Shown here: one piece after another, positions 19,399 to 30,867 of the stretch
How positions within the stretch are numbered: position 1 is the stretch's first letter
How the letters are laid out: each line of letters opens with the position of its first letter
Source: Limnohabitans sp. MORI2
GTDB lineage: Bacteria; Pseudomonadota; Gammaproteobacteria; Burkholderiales; Burkholderiaceae_C
Direction of reading: 5' to 3'
DNA length: 64,000 nucleotides
Assembly: GCF_027925025.1 (NCBI RefSeq)
Contig: NZ_AP027058.1
Coordinates: 1,798,001 to 1,862,000 of the forward strand
The notes under the pieces: model-generated
Seen by the model: the letters and a program-made list of their open reading frames with translations, nothing else
Database searches by the model: none
What the model was told of the DNA's origin: nothing
Program-made: the position numbers and the translations under genes

Positions 19399-21494
19399 CA
19401 CAGGCCTCCCTTCGCATCAGCCGTGAGTTGCAGCGATGGCGCGCGACGCACCAAGCTGTCGAGTTGGTAAATCGCCGCAGTGGCAGGCTGACCTGCTGCA
19501 GGGCTCACGTCCACTTGTGCCGTGCAGGCGTTGGACAACAAAGCTTGCACATCAGCAGGGATCGCTTGTGCACGCACCTCTTCGATCGTCTCGAATTCGA
19601 AGCCTGGCACATGGAGCATAGAGCCCAACACGCGCAAGACTTTCCATGCAGGACGTGTCTCGCCCAAAGGCTTGACCACACCGTGGAAACTTTGTGCGCG
19701 ACCTTCTGTGTTGATGAACGTGCCCGCAGTTTCAGTGAAAGGCGAGATGGGCAACAGCACATCGCTGATGTCCATATTGGCCTTGAAGGGCGACAAGGTG
19801 ACGACCATTTCGGCTTGACCGATGGCTTGTGCAGCAGCTGCGCCGTTGGCAGCGTCAAAGGCGGGTTCAGTGTTGAGCAACACCACGGCCTTCAAACCAC
19901 CTGCCAACATTTGGCCTGCATTTTGACCGCCCGCTTTTGGCAAGGCACCCACCACTTGCGCACCCACTGTGTTAGCGGCTTCGCCGAGGTAACCCACGGT
20001 GGCGCCGGTTTGTGCACCAATCCAATTGGCCAAGCTGAGCAAGCTCGATGCTTTGGCGTGGTGCGCCGCTGCGTTACCCAACAAAATGGCTTTGCGCTCA
20101 CCGCCCGTCAATGACTTGGCGATGGCTTGTGCTTCTGCGCTGTTGGCATTGCCTGCCACAGGAGCCGCAGCACCGGTGATAGCGCCCACAGCCGCGGCGA
20201 TGTCAGCCAAGGCTTGCACCCAGTTGGCGGCATCAGCCACCAAGGTGTTGGCCACTGGCATGGCCCAGTCGTAAGCTTGTGCGTTCAAGGCGTTGACCTT
20301 GCCACCGTTGCGCACAGCTTGGCGCAGACGTTGGGCCAACAAAGGTTGGTCTTTGCGGATGTTGCCGCCAATCACCAACGCACGTTGCAGCGTGGTGAGT
20401 GAAGCCACCGAGGTACCCAACCAACGGGCTTTGCCATCAGTTTGAAAGTCTGCAGCGCGCAAACGTGTGTCGATGTTTTGGCTACCCAGACCACGGGTCA
20501 GGTTAGCAGCCAAGAACAATTCTTCAGCGGTGCTGTGTGGGCTGGCCAAAGTGCCGATGGCTTGAGGGCCGTGCTGGGCTTTGACGCCTTGCAAGCCGTT
20601 GGCCACGTATTCAAGGGCTGTTTGCCAATCGACTTCTTTCCACTCGCCGCCCTGCTTGAGCATGGGCTTGGTCAAGCGGTCTGCGCTGTCCAAAGCCTCG
20701 TAGCTGAAACGGTCACGGTCAGCAATCCAGCATTCGTTGACGTCTTCGTTTTCCAAAGGCACAACGCGCATGACTTTGTTGTTCTTGACTTGAACGATCA
20801 GGTTGGCACCGGTGGCATCGTGTGGGCTGACCGATTTGCGACGGCTCAATTCCCAAGTACGTGCGCTGTAACGGAATGGCTTGCTGGTCAACGCACCCAC
20901 GGGGCAGATGTCGATCATGTTGCCAGACAACTCGGAGTCGACCGATTGACCCACAAAGGTTTCAATCTGCGCATGTTCACCACGGTGGGACATGCCCAAT
21001 TCCATGATGCCTGCCACTTCTTGACCAAAGCGTACGCAACGTGTGCATTGGATACAGCGGCTCATCTCTTGCATGCTCACCAAAGGACCGACGTCCTTGG
21101 GGTTGACCACACGTTTTTCTTCTTCGTAACGTGACGTGGTGCCGCCGTAGCCCACCGCCAAGTCTTGCAACTGGCACTCACCGCCTTGGTCGCAAATCGG
21201 GCAATCGAGTGGGTGGTTGATGAGCAAGAACTCCATCACCGACTGTTGGGCCTTGATGGCGCGTTCGCTCTTGGTGCGAACCACCATGCCTTGCGTCACG
21301 GGCGTGGCGCATGCAGGCATGGGCTTGGGAGCTTTTTCCACATCGACCAAGCACATGCGGCAGTTGGCCGCAATGCTGAGTTTCTTGTGATAGCAGAAAT
21401 GCGGAATGTAAGTACCGGCCTTTTCAGCTGCATGCATGACCATGCAGCCTTCTTGGACCTCTACCTTTTTACCGTCGAGTTCAATTTCAATCAT
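19398..21494 (-). CDS. nuoG: NADH-quinone oxidoreductase subunit G
   Basis: Peripheral-arm subunit of complex I carrying iron-sulfur clusters. The ATG at 21494 ([10 protein letters not shown]) gives 698 aa; a TTG at 21512 would overlap nuoF. The N-terminal 2Fe-2S motif (HFCYHKKL then CRMCLV) spans residues 30-50. [15 protein letters not shown] near 97-111 and [13 protein letters not shown] near 145-157 carry the 4Fe-4S ligands. The C-terminal half is a degenerate molybdopterin-oxidoreductase fold, much of it alanine-rich, which is usual for NuoG. Confidence 0.97.
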   Translation of the reverse strand: MIEIELDGKKVEVQEGCMVMHAAEKAGTYIPHFCYHKKLSIAANCRMCLVDVEKAPKPMPACATPVTQGMVVRTKSERAIKAQQSVMEFLLINHPLDCPICDQGGECQLQDLAVGYGGTTSRYEEEKRVVNPKDVGPLVSMQEMSRCIQCTRCVRFGQEVAGIMELGMSHRGEHAQIETFVGQSVDSELSGNMIDICPVGALTSKPFRYSARTWELSRRKSVSPHDATGANLIVQVKNNKVMRVVPLENEDVNECWIADRDRFSYEALDSADRLTKPMLKQGGEWKEVDWQTALEYVANGLQGVKAQHGPQAIGTLASPHSTAEELFLAANLTRGLGSQNIDTRLRAADFQTDGKARWLGTSVASLTTLQRALVIGGNIRKDQPLLAQRLRQAVRNGGKVNALNAQAYDWAMPVANTLVADAANWVQALADIAAAVGAITGAAAPVAGNANSAEAQAIAKSLTGGERKAILLGNAAAHHAKASSLLSLANWIGAQTGATVGYLGEAANTVGAQVVGALPKAGGQNAGQMLAGGLKAVVLLNTEPAFDAANGAAAAQAIGQAEMVVTLSPFKANMDISDVLLPISPFTETAGTFINTEGRAQSFHGVVKPLGETRPAWKVLRVLGSMLHVPGFEFETIEEVRAQAIPADVQALLSNACTAQVDVSPAAGQPATAAIYQLDSLVRRAPSLQLTADAKGGL

Positions 21495-21508
21495 GGCACT
21501 TATCCGTG

Positions 21509-22864
21509 TCAAACGTAGGCAGAGACCACGCAGGTCTTGTGCTGGATGTGGTGTTCAAATTCGTGGCGGAAGTGCTTGATCATGCCGCGCACGGGCATGG
21601 CGGCTGCATCACCGAGCGCGCAAATCGTGCGACCCATGATGTTTTCAGCCACGTTATCCAACAAAGCCAAGTCGCTTTCGCGGCCTTCACCGCGCTCGAT
21701 GCGGTCGACCATGCGCCACAACCAACCTGTACCTTCGCGGCAAGGTGTGCATTGGCCACATGACTCGTGCATGTAGAAATAGCTCAAACGCTGTAAGCTC
21801 TTGACCATGCAACGGCTGTCGTCCATCACGATCACAGCACCCGAACCCAACATCGAACCGCCCTCTTTGGCGATGCTGTCGTAGTCCATGGTCAGGGTCA
21901 TCATCAAGTCGCCAGGGATGACAGGCGAAGATGACCCACCAGGAATCACCGCCTTGAGCTTGCGACCTTTGCGCACGCCACCGGCCAACTCCAACAGTTT
22001 GGAGAACGGTGTGCCCATGGGGATTTCGTAGTTACCGGGACGCTCGACATCACCGCTGACCGAGAAGATCTTGGTGCCGCCGTTGTTGGGCTTGCCGCAT
22101 TCGAGGTAAGCCTGACCACCGTTGTTGATGATCCATGGCACCGCCGCGAATGTTTCGGTGTTGTTGATGGTGGTGGGCTTGCCGTACAAACCAAAGCTCG
22201 CGGGGAACGGTGGCTTGAAACGGGGCTGACCCTTTTTGCCTTCGAGCGATTCGAGCAACGCGGTTTCTTCGCCACAGATGTAAGCGCCAAAACCGTGGGC
22301 GGCGTGCAGCTGGAAGCTGAACGTAGAACCCAAGATGTTGTCACCCAAGAAACCAGCTGCGCGGGCTTCTTCGAGGGCAGCTTCAAAACGTTCGTAGGTT
22401 TGGAAAATTTCGCCGTGGATGTAGTTGTAGCCCACGCTGATGCCCATGGCATACGCGGCGATGGCCATACCCTCAATCACGATGTGGGGGTTGTGTTGCA
22501 AGATTTCACGATCTTTGCAAGTACCGGGCTCGCCCTCGTCCGAGTTACACACCAAATATTTTTGGCCTGGGAACTGGCGAGGCATGAAGCTCCACTTCAA
22601 ACCGGTGGGAAAGCCCGCACCGCCACGACCACGCAAACCGGATTCTTTGACCACGGCAATGACTTCATCTTGTGTCATGCCTGTGGTCAAGATCTTGCGC
22701 AGGGCTTGGTAGCCACCACGTGCTTGGTAGTCGGCGATCGACCAGTTGTTGCCATTCAAGCCCGCCAAAATTTGGGGACCGATATGGCGGTCGTGGAAGC
22801 AAGTGTCAGCGCCAGATGAACGGAACTGAGCCAATACGTCGAGTGCTTTTTGTGAAGTCGTCAT
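21509..22864 (-). CDS. nuoF: NADH-quinone oxidoreductase subunit F
   Basis: NADH- and FMN-binding subunit of complex I. The ATG at 22864 gives 451 aa; the open frame runs on upstream but that part is antisense to nuoE. FMN/NADH motifs are [18 protein letters not shown] near residue 62-79 and [15 protein letters not shown] near 93-107. The 4Fe-4S ligands appear in [15 protein letters not shown] near 354-368. The start lies 2 bp after the nuoE stop. Confidence 0.97.
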   Translation of the reverse strand: MTTSQKALDVLAQFRSSGADTCFHDRHIGPQILAGLNGNNWSIADYQARGGYQALRKILTTGMTQDEVIAVVKESGLRGRGGAGFPTGLKWSFMPRQFPGQKYLVCNSDEGEPGTCKDREILQHNPHIVIEGMAIAAYAMGISVGYNYIHGEIFQTYERFEAALEEARAAGFLGDNILGSTFSFQLHAAHGFGAYICGEETALLESLEGKKGQPRFKPPFPASFGLYGKPTTINNTETFAAVPWIINNGGQAYLECGKPNNGGTKIFSVSGDVERPGNYEIPMGTPFSKLLELAGGVRKGRKLKAVIPGGSSSPVIPGDLMMTLTMDYDSIAKEGGSMLGSGAVIVMDDSRCMVKSLQRLSYFYMHESCGQCTPCREGTGWLWRMVDRIERGEGRESDLALLDNVAENIMGRTICALGDAAAMPVRGMIKHFRHEFEHHIQHKTCVVSAYV

Positions 22865-22866
22865 GC

Positions 22867-23382
22867 TTATTCCTTCACCGCACGCAAGTCGTCGACCAAT
22901 TTGTCGAGCTTGTCGTCGCTCATAAAGCTGCACATGGTGCGGTCGTTGACCAAGAGCACAGGTGCATCGGCGCAAGCGCCCATGCATTCGCCGGGTTGCA
23001 AGGTGAACAAGCCATCAGGCGTAGTGCCGCCGACTTCGATACCCAGCTTCTTGGCCATGTGCAACAAAGCGCCCTGCCCGTTGCGCAATTGGCAAGGCAG
23101 GTTGGTACACACGTTGATCTTGAACTTGCCAACGGGTTGTTGGTTGTACATGTTGTAGAAGGTGGTCACTTCGTGCACAGCCATGGGGGCCATGCCGAGC
23201 AACTCAGCAATCACGCGCTCGCTCTCGGCGCTAACAAAGCCCTGCTCTTGCTGCGCAATCGACAAGCAAGCCATGACGGCAGATTGCTTCTGATCGTCTG
23301 GGTATTTAGCGACTTCACGCGCAAAACGCGCGTGCGCCTCGGCCGACAGCGGTGCGCTGTGGTGGGTGTTTACAGAACTCAT
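22867..23382 (-). CDS. nuoE: NADH-quinone oxidoreductase subunit E
   Basis: Thioredoxin-like 2Fe-2S subunit (cluster N1a) of complex I, 171 aa. The four cysteine ligands appear as [10 protein letters not shown] near residue 90-99 and [11 protein letters not shown] near 130-140. [16 protein letters not shown] is the family block preceding them. It overlaps the nuoD stop (ATGA). Confidence 0.97.
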   Translation of the reverse strand: MSSVNTHHSAPLSAEAHARFAREVAKYPDDQKQSAVMACLSIAQQEQGFVSAESERVIAELLGMAPMAVHEVTTFYNMYNQQPVGKFKINVCTNLPCQLRNGQGALLHMAKKLGIEVGGTTPDGLFTLQPGECMGACADAPVLLVNDRTMCSFMSDDKLDKLVDDLRAVKE

Positions 23383-24632
23383 CGGTCAATTTCCCCGAAC
23401 ACAATGTCCATGGTGCCAATCACCGCGACGGTGTCAGCGATCATGTGGCCACGCGCCATTTCATCCATGGCTGCCAAGTGGGCAAAGCCAGGTGCGCGAA
23501 TCTTCATACGGTAGGGCTTGTTGGCACCATCGCTCACGAGGTAGATACCAAACTCACCTTTGGGATGCTCAACGGCGGCATACGCTTCGCCTTCGGGCAC
23601 GTGGAAACCTTCTGTGAAGAGTTTGAAGTGGTGAATCAGCTCTTCCATGTTGGACTTCATGCCTTCACGGCTGGGCGAAGCCACCTTGTGGTTGTCAGTG
23701 ATGACAGGGCCAGGGTTGGCACGCAACCAGTCCACACATTGCTTGATGATGCGGTTGGACTGACGCAACTCTTCGACGCGCACCAAATAGCGGTCGTAGC
23801 AGTCGCCGGTTTTGCCCACTGGAATATCGAAGTCCATGCGGTCATAGACGTCGTAAGGCTGGTGCTTGCGCAAGTCCCAAGCGATGCCTGAGCCACGCAA
23901 CATAGCGCCTGAGAAACCGAGGTTTTTCGCACGCTCTGGAGTAACCACACCGATACCCACGGTACGTTGTTTCCAAATACGGTTATCAGTCAACAGCGTT
24001 TCATACTCGTCGACCAACTTGGGGAAGCGTTGCGTGAAGTCGTCGATGAAATCGAGCAAAGAACCTTGGCGGTTTTCGTTCAAACGCGCCACAGACTTGG
24101 CGTTGCGCACTTTGCTGGCCTTGTACTGAGGCATGCTGTCTGGCAAGTCGCGGTACACGCCGCCTGGACGGAAGTAAGCCGCGTGCATACGAGCACCAGA
24201 GACCGCTTCGTACATGTCGAACAAGTCTTCACGCTCACGGAAGCAGTAAATCAAGATGTTCATCGCGCCGCAGTCAAAACCGTGGCAACCCAACCACAAC
24301 AAGTGGTTGAGCAAACGCGTGATTTCGGAATACATCACGCGGATGTACTGCGCGCGCTCTGGCACTTCAATGCCCATCATTTTTTCGATGGCCAAGCAGT
24401 AAGCGTGCTCGTTACACATCATGGACACGTAGTCAAGACGGTCCATGTACGGCAACGATTGAATGTAGGTTTTGCTCTCGGCCAGTTTTTCGGTGGCGCG
24501 GTGCAACAAGCCGATGTGTGGATCAGCGCGTTGGACCACTTCGCCGTCGAGTTCCAACACCAAACGCAGCACACCGTGTGCTGCAGGATGTTGAGGGCCC
24601 AAGTTCAGGGTGTAGTTCTTGATATCAGCCAT
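23379..24632 (-). CDS. nuoD: NADH-quinone oxidoreductase subunit D
   Basis: 49-kDa-type subunit that forms the quinone site of complex I with NuoB; related to the large subunit of NiFe hydrogenases. The 417-aa product begins with the conserved [15 protein letters not shown] at residue 10-24. [17 protein letters not shown] lies near 68-84 and [18 protein letters not shown] near 256-273. It starts 2 bp after the nuoC stop. Confidence 0.97.
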   Translation of the reverse strand: MADIKNYTLNLGPQHPAAHGVLRLVLELDGEVVQRADPHIGLLHRATEKLAESKTYIQSLPYMDRLDYVSMMCNEHAYCLAIEKMMGIEVPERAQYIRVMYSEITRLLNHLLWLGCHGFDCGAMNILIYCFREREDLFDMYEAVSGARMHAAYFRPGGVYRDLPDSMPQYKASKVRNAKSVARLNENRQGSLLDFIDDFTQRFPKLVDEYETLLTDNRIWKQRTVGIGVVTPERAKNLGFSGAMLRGSGIAWDLRKHQPYDVYDRMDFDIPVGKTGDCYDRYLVRVEELRQSNRIIKQCVDWLRANPGPVITDNHKVASPSREGMKSNMEELIHHFKLFTEGFHVPEGEAYAAVEHPKGEFGIYLVSDGANKPYRMKIRAPGFAHLAAMDEMARGHMIADTVAVIGTMDIVFGEIDR

Positions 24633-24634
24633 GG

Positions 24635-25246
24635 TCAGTGCGTACCGCCGTAGTTGTCTTCACGAATGATGCGCGGCGTGATTTCGCGCGGCTCGATGGT
24701 GACGGGTTGGTACACCACACGTTTTTGCTCGGCGTCGTAACGCATTTCCACGTGACCCGAGGTTGGGAAATCTTTACGGAAAGGGTGGCCCACAAAGCCG
24801 TAATCGGTCAACAAGCGACGCAAGTCGAGGTGACCTTCGAACACGATGCCGAACAAGTCAAACGCTTCGCGCTCGAACCAGTTGGCCGAGTTCCACAAGT
24901 CATTGACAGAAGCAACCACTGGCAGGTCGTCGTTCACAGCAAATACACGCACGCGCAGGCGCCAGTTATGGCTCACCGACAACAGGTGACTCACCACGGC
25001 ATAGCGTGGGCCATCCGTAAATTTGGAATGGGCGCCGTCCTTGTAACCTGAGTAGTCCAGACCACACAGGTCCATCAACTGCTCAAAACCCAAACGCGAA
25101 TCGTCGCGCAAGGTTTGGCAAACACCGTGGTAATCGGCAGCAGAGACCGTCAAGGTCAATTCGCCCAAAGCGGATTCGAGAAGCTTGATTTTGCTGCCCA
25201 GCACATCGTGCAAGGCCGCTTCAAGCGTTTGAATGGAATGACTCAT
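24635..25246 (-). CDS. nuoC: NADH-quinone oxidoreductase subunit C
   Basis: 30-kDa-type peripheral-arm subunit of complex I, 203 aa. The family signature [15 protein letters not shown] (near residue 128-142) and [15 protein letters not shown] (near 152-166) are intact. It is encoded separately from nuoD, unlike the fused NuoCD of E. coli. It begins 13 bp after the nuoB stop. Confidence 0.97.
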   Translation of the reverse strand: MSHSIQTLEAALHDVLGSKIKLLESALGELTLTVSAADYHGVCQTLRDDSRLGFEQLMDLCGLDYSGYKDGAHSKFTDGPRYAVVSHLLSVSHNWRLRVRVFAVNDDLPVVASVNDLWNSANWFEREAFDLFGIVFEGHLDLRRLLTDYGFVGHPFRKDFPTSGHVEMRYDAEQKRVVYQPVTIEPREITPRIIREDNYGGTH

Positions 25247-25259
25247 CTGTTTTTCCTAA

Positions 25260-25736
25260 TCAGCGAGCAATGGTGTTTTCGCGGCGGATCTTGCTCTGCA
25301 GTTGCAAGATGCCATACAACAAAGCCTCAGCCGTGGGCGGGCAGCCTGGCACGTACACATCCACAGGCACCACACGGTCACAACCGCGCACCACCGAGTA
25401 GCTGTAGTGGTAATAGCCACCACCGTTGGCACATGAACCCATGGACAACACCCAACGTGGTTCAGACATTTGGTCGTAAACCTTGCGCAAAGCGGGAGCC
25501 ATCTTGTTGCACAACGTACCCGCCACGATCATCAAGTCGGACTGGCGTGGGCTTGGACGGAACAACATGCCAAAACGGTCGATGTCATAACGGGCCGCGC
25601 CCGCATGCATCATCTCAACCGCGCAGCAAGCCAAACCGAAAGTCATGGGCCACAAAGAGCCTGTTTTAGCCCAATTCACCACCGAGTCATACGACGTGGT
25701 GATGAAGCCTTCTTTGAAAACGCCTTCAAGTGACAT
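25260..25736 (-). CDS. nuoB: NADH-quinone oxidoreductase subunit B
   Basis: Holds cluster N2, the last iron-sulfur cluster before quinone in complex I. The 158-aa product has the tandem cysteines in [12 protein letters not shown] near residue 35-46, [16 protein letters not shown] near 98-113 and [16 protein letters not shown] near 128-143. It is the second gene of the operon, 9 bp after nuoA. Confidence 0.97.
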   Translation of the reverse strand: MSLEGVFKEGFITTSYDSVVNWAKTGSLWPMTFGLACCAVEMMHAGAARYDIDRFGMLFRPSPRQSDLMIVAGTLCNKMAPALRKVYDQMSEPRWVLSMGSCANGGGYYHYSYSVVRGCDRVVPVDVYVPGCPPTAEALLYGILQLQSKIRRENTIAR

Positions 25737-25745
25737 AGTGAGTCC

Positions 25746-26105
25746 TTATTCCCAGTCGATGGCACCCTTGATCCACATGTAGGCAAAGCCTGCAACGAGG
25801 ATGGCAAGGAAGATCATCATGTCGATGAAGCCAATGAAACCAATTTCCTTGAGCGCCACGGCCCAAGGGAACAAAAATGCGATTTCCAAATCGAACAAGA
25901 TGAAGAGGATGGCGATCAAGTAGTAACGCACATCGAACTTCATGCGCGCGTCTTCAAACGCTTCAAAGCCGCATTCGTAAGGGGAGTTTTTTGCTTCGTC
26001 AGGACGACGAGGACCTAAGAAGAAGCCGATCGCTTGGGGAGCAACCCCCACGCCAAGGCCCACAAGGATGAATAAGAGGACGGGAAGGTATTGTTCTAAG
26101 CTCAT
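25746..26105 (-). CDS. nuoA: NADH-quinone oxidoreductase subunit A
   Basis: Small three-helix membrane subunit of complex I, 119 aa. The conserved loop [20 protein letters not shown] (residue 44-63) links the first two helices and carries the cysteine near the quinone entry. It is the first gene of nuoA-N, about 90 bp downstream of tRNA-Leu. No strong separate promoter is obvious, so co-transcription with the tRNA is plausible. Confidence 0.97.
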   Translation of the reverse strand: MSLEQYLPVLLFILVGLGVGVAPQAIGFFLGPRRPDEAKNSPYECGFEAFEDARMKFDVRYYLIAILFILFDLEIAFLFPWAVALKEIGFIGFIDMMIFLAILVAGFAYMWIKGAIDWE

Positions 26106-26144
26106 CGCAATCTCGCGGTCTGACTATCTGGTTTTTAGTCTGCG

Positions 26145-26190
26145 AAGTCTGCCGTAACTGGTTGACACCAGAGTTACAGCAGACTTTTTT
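26145..26190 (+). other. Long stem-loop between tRNA-Leu and nuoA
   Basis: An 8-bp outer stem (AAGTCTGC / GCAGACTT) is followed after one mismatch by a 6-bp inner stem (GTAACT / AGTTAC). On the plus strand it ends in six T, like a terminator, but no plus-strand gene ends here. On the minus strand, the direction of the tRNA and nuo genes, the T tract is absent. It may be a processing or anti-antisense element in the tRNA trailer. Confidence 0.5.
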
Positions 26191-26193
26191 GGA

Positions 26194-26278
26194 TGGTGCC
26201 GTCGGCGAGACTCGAACTCGCACAGCTTTCGCCACTACCACCTCAAGATAGCGTGTCTACCAATTTCACCACGACGGC
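26194..26278 (-). tRNA. tRNA-Leu (anticodon GAG)
   Basis: The 85-nt gene reads GCCGTCG at the 5' end (26278) paired with CGACGGC before an encoded CCA at 26194-26196. The anticodon stem CTATC/GGTAG encloses the loop TTGAGGT; the anticodon GAG is at 26244-26242 on the minus strand and decodes CUY leucine codons. The long variable arm and GTTCGAGTC T-loop are typical class II. It sits between secG and nuoA, a known Burkholderiales arrangement. Confidence 0.96.
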
Positions 26279-26329
26279 TTTGGGTTGTTTGTTCTAAAGA
26301 AGCGAAGAGGTATAACGCTTCCTGAACAG

Positions 26330-26371
26330 CCTCAGAGTTTACCCCGAAAAAGGGCCCCGTTCGCTCTGAGG
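26330..26371 (-). other. Stem-loop between secG and tRNA-Leu
   Basis: A perfect 8-bp inverted repeat (CCTCAGAG / CTCTGAGG) encloses 26 bases. It lies 17 bp past the secG stop. No T run follows on the minus strand, so it is not a classical terminator. It could stabilise the secG 3' end or mark the boundary before the tRNA is processed out. Confidence 0.4.
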
Positions 26372-26387
26372 CGTGAAGGTTTTACGA

Positions 26388-26726
26388 TTACTTTGTAGGA
26401 ATTTGTGCTGCACCAGAAGCAGGCACTTCAGCCACTGGGGCAGGCGCCACCACAGCACCTTCGAGCACGCTGCCAGAGCTGGCAGGACGCAAATTACCAA
26501 AATATGCCAGCGCCAATGTGCAGACAAAGAACACAGCCGCCAACACACCCGTGGTGCGTGACAAAAAGTTCGCACCACCGCTCGCACCAAACAAGCTGCC
26601 AGAGCTGCCGCTGCCAAAAGCTGCACCCATGTCAGCACCCTTGCCGTGCTGAACCAAGATCAGACCAATCATGCCCAAAGCAGACAACAACTGGACCACT
26701 TGAACGATATTCAAAATCAAACTCAT
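26388..26726 (-). CDS. secG: Protein translocase subunit SecG
   Basis: Small inner-membrane subunit of the SecYEG channel. The 112-aa product has two hydrophobic helices: LNIVQVVQLLSALGMIGLIL at the start and GVLAAVFFVCTLALAYFG near residue 60-77. The conserved loop LVQHGKGADMGAAFGSGSSG lies between them. A proline/alanine/valine-rich tail ends the protein, as in other betaproteobacteria. It follows tpiA in the same direction (25 bp). Confidence 0.95.
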   Translation of the reverse strand: MSLILNIVQVVQLLSALGMIGLILVQHGKGADMGAAFGSGSSGSLFGASGGANFLSRTTGVLAAVFFVCTLALAYFGNLRPASSGSVLEGAVVAPAPVAEVPASGAAQIPTK

Positions 26727-26751
26727 AAAAACTCCGAAAAAATAATTACTT

Positions 26752-27510
26752 TCAACGCGCCGCAGCCGCGATGATGGTTAAGAAATCTGCCGCTTTGAGG
26801 GCTGCGCCACCAATGAGGCCGCCATCAATGTCGGGCTGCGCCAGCAATTCAGCGGCATTCGCCGCATTCATACTGCCGCCATACAAGATGTGCACGCGAT
26901 CTGAATGGGATGTGGCCGCCTTGAGTTGTGCACGCAACACCGCATGCACCGCTTGGGCTTGCTCAGGCGTGGCAGTTTTGCCAGTACCAATGGCCCACAC
27001 GGGCTCGTAAGCCACCACGATTTCGCTGATGCAATGACCATTGGTGTGAATCACAGCCGCCAATTGGCGCTTGACCACCTCTTCGGTTTTGCCCGCTTCG
27101 CGCTCCGCCAAAGTTTCGCCCACACACACGATGGGCGTGATGCCTGCCGACAAAGCGCGTTGCGCTTTGTGCGCCACTTGCTCATCGGTTTCGCCGTGGT
27201 ATTGACGACGTTCTGAATGACCCACGATGGCGTAACGCACCGCAAAGTCTTTCAACATCGCAGCCGAAACTTCACCGGTGTAGGCGCCCTGCTCGTGCGC
27301 CGACACATCTTGTGAACCTAGGTCTATGCCAGAGCCTTTGACCAGCTGCTGCACTTGCGACAAATACGCCGCAGGCACACACACCGCAACTTGCGCGTGC
27401 TTACCAGCCAAAGCTTGCACCAAGCCCTGCTGCACACCATGCACCAAAGCCTCGTTGACAGCCAAGCTGCCATTCATCTTCCAATTGCCTGCAATAAGTT
27501 TTTGCTTCAT
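26752..27510 (-). CDS. tpiA: Triose-phosphate isomerase
   Basis: Interconverts dihydroxyacetone phosphate and glyceraldehyde 3-phosphate in glycolysis and gluconeogenesis. The ATG at 27510 with GGAG upstream gives 252 aa (a GTG at 27513 is rejected). AGNWKMNG at the N-terminus holds the catalytic lysine, VGHSERRQ near residue 96-103 the histidine, and [12 protein letters not shown] near 167-178 the catalytic glutamate. Phosphate-binding LYGGSMN is near 212. It overlaps the preceding oxidoreductase stop by one base. Confidence 0.97.
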   Translation of the reverse strand: MKQKLIAGNWKMNGSLAVNEALVHGVQQGLVQALAGKHAQVAVCVPAAYLSQVQQLVKGSGIDLGSQDVSAHEQGAYTGEVSAAMLKDFAVRYAIVGHSERRQYHGETDEQVAHKAQRALSAGITPIVCVGETLAEREAGKTEEVVKRQLAAVIHTNGHCISEIVVAYEPVWAIGTGKTATPEQAQAVHAVLRAQLKAATSHSDRVHILYGGSMNAANAAELLAQPDIDGGLIGGAALKAADFLTIIAAAAR

Positions 27511-28514
27511 CACTTACTCCAAGTCAAAACAATCTTGCCAATGTGTTGATTGGACTCCATCAAACGGTGCGCATTCGCAGCACCGTCATCAGAAGCCGCA
27601 TCAAATGTGGCATGAACCACAGGCTTGATACGCCCAGATTCAATCAATGGCCAAACGCGTTCGCGCAAATTACGCGCAATCGCAGCCTTGAATGTCACAG
27701 GACGCGGACGCAAGGTCGAGCCCGTGATGTGCAAACGACGACGCAGCACTTTGCCAGCGTCAAAGTTAGCTTTGGTGCCGCCTTGCAAAGCAATGACGAC
27801 CAAACGGCCATCTTCTGCCAAGCAATCCACCTCACGGGCCACATAGTCGCCCGCCACCATATCAAGCACAACATCCACACCTTGGCCGCTCGTCAAGCGC
27901 ATGGCCTCGGCCGCAAAGTCATGGGTTTTGTAGTTGATCGCATGGTCTGCGCCCAGCGCCACACAAGCCGCACATTTGTCGTCACTACCGGCCGTCACGA
28001 TGACGGTCGCGCCCATGGCCTTGGCCATTTGGATTGCCGTCACACCGATGCCGCTAGAGCCACCTTGAACCAGCAAAGTTTCACCCGCTTGCAACTGCGC
28101 ACGGTCAAACACATTGCTCCACACGGTAAAGAATGTCTCGGGCAACGACGCCGCCTCAACATCGCTCAACCCTGCAGGCACTGGCAAACACTGAGCCACA
28201 GGTGCCACGCAATACTCTGCATAACCACCGCCAGCCACCAAGGCACACACACGGTCGCCCACCTTCAAGCCAGCCTCAGCCAAAGCTGCTGCATCACCTG
28301 ATTCGATGACACCCGCCACCTCAAGGCCTGGCACATCTGACGCACCAGCGGGCACGGGGTAGTGGCCCATTCGCTGCAACACGTCAGGGCGGTTCACGCC
28401 ACTGGCGCTGACACGAATCAGCAACTCCCCCTCCCCCGCCTGCGGCACAGGCCGCTGGCCAACGCGCAGCACCTCAGGGGCGCCGTGCGTGGTGATTTCA
28501 ACGATGTGCATCAT
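27510..28514 (-). CDS. NAD(P)H:quinone oxidoreductase, MDR superfamily
   Basis: A 334-aa zinc-free medium-chain dehydrogenase/reductase of the quinone oxidoreductase (QorA/PIG3-like) group. The N-terminal catalytic part shows [16 protein letters not shown] near residue 38-53 and [10 protein letters not shown]. The Rossmann nucleotide-binding region shows [20 protein letters not shown] near 147-166. The usual zinc-ligand cysteine cluster is missing, as expected for this group. It is coupled to tpiA. An ATG at 28511 is an alternative start. The precise electron acceptor is unknown. Confidence 0.9.
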   Translation of the reverse strand: MMHIVEITTHGAPEVLRVGQRPVPQAGEGELLIRVSASGVNRPDVLQRMGHYPVPAGASDVPGLEVAGVIESGDAAALAEAGLKVGDRVCALVAGGGYAEYCVAPVAQCLPVPAGLSDVEAASLPETFFTVWSNVFDRAQLQAGETLLVQGGSSGIGVTAIQMAKAMGATVIVTAGSDDKCAACVALGADHAINYKTHDFAAEAMRLTSGQGVDVVLDMVAGDYVAREVDCLAEDGRLVVIALQGGTKANFDAGKVLRRRLHITGSTLRPRPVTFKAAIARNLRERVWPLIESGRIKPVVHATFDAASDDGAANAHRLMESNQHIGKIVLTWSK

Positions 28515-28538
28515 GCGCGCAACCGCCTCAAACCCTGT

Positions 28539-30671
28539 TTAGGCTTGGGGCGCAGCGTCGTGTGCGTGGTCAGCTTGTGGACGCTCGATCAACGCCTTCA
28601 TCGACAACTTCACGCGACCTTTTTCGTCGGTTTCGAGCACTTTCACGCGCACGATTTGACCTTCGCTGAGGTAGTCGGTGACCTTCTCAACGCGCTCGTG
28701 TGCGATTTGGCTGATGTGCAGCAAACCGTCTTTGCCTGGCAACAAGTTGACCAAAGCACCGAAGTCCAAAATCTTGGTGATGGGGCCTTCGTAAACCTTG
28801 CCGATTTCGACTTCAGCTGTGATCTCTTCGATGCGACGCTTGGCTTCTTCAGCCTTCGCACCGTCTGTGGCGGCGATGGTGATGGTGCCGTCTTCTTCGA
28901 TGTTGATCTGTGTGCCAGTTTCTTCGGTCAACGCACGGATGGTGGCGCCACCTTTACCGATCACGTCACGGATCTTCTCTGGGTTGATCTTCATGGTGAA
29001 GAGCTTGGGCGCAAAGTTAGACACTTCGGTCTTGGCTTCACCCATAGCGGCTTGCATTTTTTCCAAGATGTGCATGCGTGCTTCTTTGGCTTGAGCCAAT
29101 GCCACTTGCATGATCTCTTTGGTGATGCCCTGGATCTTGATATCCATCTGCAACGCAGTAATACCGTTTGTGGTACCGGCCACTTTGAAGTCCATATCGC
29201 CCAAGTGATCTTCGTCACCCAAGATGTCGGTCAACACGGCAAAGCGGTTGCCGTCTTTGATCAAGCCCATGGCGATACCGGCCACGTGTGCTTTCATGGG
29301 CACGCCAGCGTCCATCATGGACAAGCAGCCACCGCAGACCGAAGCCATCGATGAAGAACCGTTGGATTCTGTGATCTCAGACACCACGCGCATGGTGTAA
29401 GGGAACTCTTCTTTGGTTGGCAACACAGCCACCAAAGCACGCTTGGCCAAACGGCCGTGGCCGATTTCGCGGCGCTTGGTCGAACCCATGCGGCCCACTT
29501 CACCGGTGGCAAAGGGAGGCATGTTGTAGTGGAACATGAAGCGGTCTTCAAACTCACCCGCCAAAGCGTCAATACGCTGTGCATCGCGCTCGGTACCCAA
29601 AGTGGAGACCACCAAGGCTTGCGTTTCGCCGCGTGTGAACAAGGCAGAACCGTGAGTGCGTGGCAACACGCTGTTGCGGATTTCGATGGGGCGCACAGTA
29701 CGTGTATCGCGACCGTCGATGCGTGGCTCACCGGCCAAGATTTGGCTGCGAACGATGTGGGCTTCGATGTCGAACAACATGTTTTCGACTTTGACCGCAT
29801 CAAACTCAACGCCGTCGGCTTTGAGCGCTTCCATCACTGCCGCGTAGGCTTGACGGCAAGCCAGCGTACGGGCTTGCTTGTTGCGGTTTTGATAGGCAGC
29901 ACGGAGCTTTTCTTCGCCGTGAGCTTGCACCTTGGCAATCAGTGGCTCGTCCTTGGCAGGCGCCGTCCAATCCCAAGCGGGCTTGCCAGCATCGCGCACC
30001 AATTCGTGGATGGCGTTGATCGCGATATTGCCTTGCTCGTGGCCGAACACCACAGCGCCCAACATGATGTCTTCTGACAACTGTTGCGCTTCAGATTCCA
30101 CCATCAACACAGCAGCTTCGGTACCTGCAACAACGAGGTCCATCTGGCTGTCTTTGCGTTGTGTTTGACCTGGGTTCAAGACGTATTCGCCATTGATGTA
30201 ACCCACGCGCGCGGCACCAATGGGGCCGTTGAAAGGAATGCCAGAGATGCTCAAAGCGGCAGACACAGCGATCAAGGCAGCGATGTCAGCATCGACTTCT
30301 GGGTTCAACGACACGGTGTGCACAACGACGTGCACGTCGTTGTAGAAACCTTCTGGGAACAAAGGACGGATAGGACGGTCGATCAGACGGCTGGTCAATG
30401 TCTCGTGTTCGCTGGGCTTGGCTTCGCGCTTGAAGAAGCTGCCAGGGATCTTGCCAGCAGCGTAGGTTTTCTCGATGTAGTCAACGGTCAAGGGGAAGAA
30501 GTCTTGGCCAGCTTTGGCGATCTTCGAACCCACCACAGTGGCGAGCACCACGGTGTCGTCCATGTTGACGAGCACAGCGCCGCCAGCTTGGCGAGCCACT
30601 TCGCCGGTTTCCATGGTGACCGTGTGTTGGCCCCATTGGAATGTTTTGGTCACTTTATTGAAAATAGACAT
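28539..30671 (-). CDS. pnp: Polyribonucleotide nucleotidyltransferase (PNPase)
   Basis: Phosphorolytic 3'-5' exoribonuclease of the RNA degradosome. The ATG at 30671 with AGGAAAA upstream gives 710 aa. Domains in order: RNase PH-like 1 ([19 protein letters not shown] near residue 45), an all-helical linker, RNase PH-like 2 ([19 protein letters not shown] near 380), KH with [17 protein letters not shown] near 562-578, and S1 ([20 protein letters not shown] near 625). It follows rpsO on the same strand, the order conserved across proteobacteria, with a terminator between. Confidence 0.97.
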   Translation of the reverse strand: MSIFNKVTKTFQWGQHTVTMETGEVARQAGGAVLVNMDDTVVLATVVGSKIAKAGQDFFPLTVDYIEKTYAAGKIPGSFFKREAKPSEHETLTSRLIDRPIRPLFPEGFYNDVHVVVHTVSLNPEVDADIAALIAVSAALSISGIPFNGPIGAARVGYINGEYVLNPGQTQRKDSQMDLVVAGTEAAVLMVESEAQQLSEDIMLGAVVFGHEQGNIAINAIHELVRDAGKPAWDWTAPAKDEPLIAKVQAHGEEKLRAAYQNRNKQARTLACRQAYAAVMEALKADGVEFDAVKVENMLFDIEAHIVRSQILAGEPRIDGRDTRTVRPIEIRNSVLPRTHGSALFTRGETQALVVSTLGTERDAQRIDALAGEFEDRFMFHYNMPPFATGEVGRMGSTKRREIGHGRLAKRALVAVLPTKEEFPYTMRVVSEITESNGSSSMASVCGGCLSMMDAGVPMKAHVAGIAMGLIKDGNRFAVLTDILGDEDHLGDMDFKVAGTTNGITALQMDIKIQGITKEIMQVALAQAKEARMHILEKMQAAMGEAKTEVSNFAPKLFTMKINPEKIRDVIGKGGATIRALTEETGTQINIEEDGTITIAATDGAKAEEAKRRIEEITAEVEIGKVYEGPITKILDFGALVNLLPGKDGLLHISQIAHERVEKVTDYLSEGQIVRVKVLETDEKGRVKLSMKALIERPQADHAHDAAPQA

Positions 30672-30806
30672 GTGTTTTCCTGATGAAATTTGGCAAGCCA
30701 CTGATGCAGTCAACGATGCCATTCCAGAAAAGTGGGGGCTTTTTTGGAATGACACAGCTTTCGAGTCTGCGCTGAGTTGTCTTGCCGGTGGTTAAAAAGT
30801 ATGTTT

Positions 30807-30848
30807 AAAAGTGCAAAACGCCTGAGCTTGTTGAAAACTCAGGCGTTT
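30807..30848 (-). terminator. Terminator/attenuator between rpsO and pnp
   Basis: On the minus strand a perfect 11-bp stem (AAACGCCTGAG / CTCAGGCGTTT) with an 11-base loop is followed by a T-rich run (TTTTGCACTTTT). It begins 20 bp past the rpsO stop. In E. coli an analogous partial terminator lies between rpsO and pnp, so read-through into pnp is likely. Confidence 0.88.
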
Positions 30849-30867
30849 GTCGTTAGAGCTTAAACAA

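Noticed and set aside
26330..26371. Stem-loop after secG as a Rho-independent terminator
   Set aside because: The stem is perfect but no T run follows on the minus strand, so it is reported only as a hairpin.
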